DNA from: DASRHK01 sp035650495
GTDB lineage: Bacteria > Pseudomonadota > Gammaproteobacteria > Nevskiales > Nevskiaceae
Assembly (NCBI GenBank): GCA_035650495.1
Contig: DASRHK010000116.1
Location: 1-5,300 of the forward strand
Reading direction: 5' to 3'
Length of the DNA: 5,300 nucleotides
Shown: piece after piece, positions 5,143-5,300 of the stretch
How the letters are laid out: each line of letters starts with the position of its first letter
How positions within the stretch are numbered: position 1 is the first letter of the stretch
Position numbers and translations under genes: made by a program
Notes under the pieces: generated by a model
Seen by the model: only the letters and a program-made list of their open reading frames with translations
Told to the model about the DNA's origin: nothing
The model's database searches: none

Positions 5143-5300
5143 CCACCGCACGCGACGATCTCTGGCAGGCGCGCATGAAGCGCGCGCAGCGCAAGGGCGT
5201 GCCGCTCGACGAGCGCGACGTGGCGATGCTCGAGGTCGAGCTGCGGCACGCGCACAAGATGGAGTCGCTCGGCCAGCTCGCCGCCGGCATCGCGCACGAG
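5139..5300 (+). CDS. Sensor histidine kinase, N-terminal part (runs off the window)
   Basis: Fifty-four codons are present. After a basic, charged, likely helical N-terminus (about 1-38) comes A-H-K-M-E-S-L-G-Q-L-A-A-G-I-A-H-E at 38-54. This is the H box of a HisKA dimerisation and phospho-acceptor domain, with H53 the expected phosphorylation site. There is no signal peptide, membrane segment or N-terminal sensor domain before the H box, so the part seen suggests a soluble cytoplasmic kinase. This H box differs from the HPt-type acceptor of CheA, making it an orthodox two-component kinase inside a chemotaxis operon. The start overlaps the receiver stop (ATGA), with AGGCGG at 5126-5131 as a moderate ribosome site. 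The ATPase domain and any attached receivers would lie beyond 5300 and cannot be judged. Confidence 0.85.
   Translation, partial: MTTARDDLWQARMKRAQRKGVPLDERDVAMLEVELRHAHKMESLGQLAAGIAHE

Overview
The window is a GC-rich stretch from a flagellated proteobacterium. It is tightly packed with motility and chemotaxis genes, all on the + strand. A CheZ C-terminus, a Pseudomonas-type CheA and a MotC/MotD-type second stator point to a gammaproteobacterium with the polar-flagellum type of chemotaxis cluster (Pseudomonas, Xanthomonadaceae or relatives). The exact order cannot be fixed from this sequence alone.

Region 1 (1-3983) reads cheZ (only the last 18 codons) - cheA - motC - motD - cheW. CheA is complete but has no P2 domain; its P1-P3 linker carries a conserved-looking acidic segment. 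A 46-bp gap between cheA and motC contains a perfect 7-bp hairpin that holds the only Shine-Dalgarno-like purine run before motC. The motC/motD and motD/cheW stop and start codons overlap, indicating translational coupling. Compared with the Pseudomonas order (cheZ-cheA-cheB-motC-motD-parA-cheW), cheB and parA are absent from their usual places.

Region 2 (3984-5300) begins with a 117-bp gap containing a near-perfect sigma-28 (FliA) promoter at 4004-4030. This would start a second transcription unit: a small STAS-domain protein, a CheY, a second divergent CheY-like receiver, and the start of a histidine kinase that runs off the window just after its phospho-accepting histidine. STAS/cheY and receiver/kinase overlap by ATGA, and the two receiver genes are 5 bp apart.

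Taken together, the first unit supplies the signalling core (CheA, CheW), signal termination (CheZ) and a stator (MotCD). The FliA-driven second unit adds an output receiver and an orthodox kinase-receiver pair that could feed into, or buffer, chemotaxis. That second unit is the least ordinary part of the window. No RNA genes, mobile elements or CRISPR arrays were seen, and no gene-free stretch reaches 300 bases.
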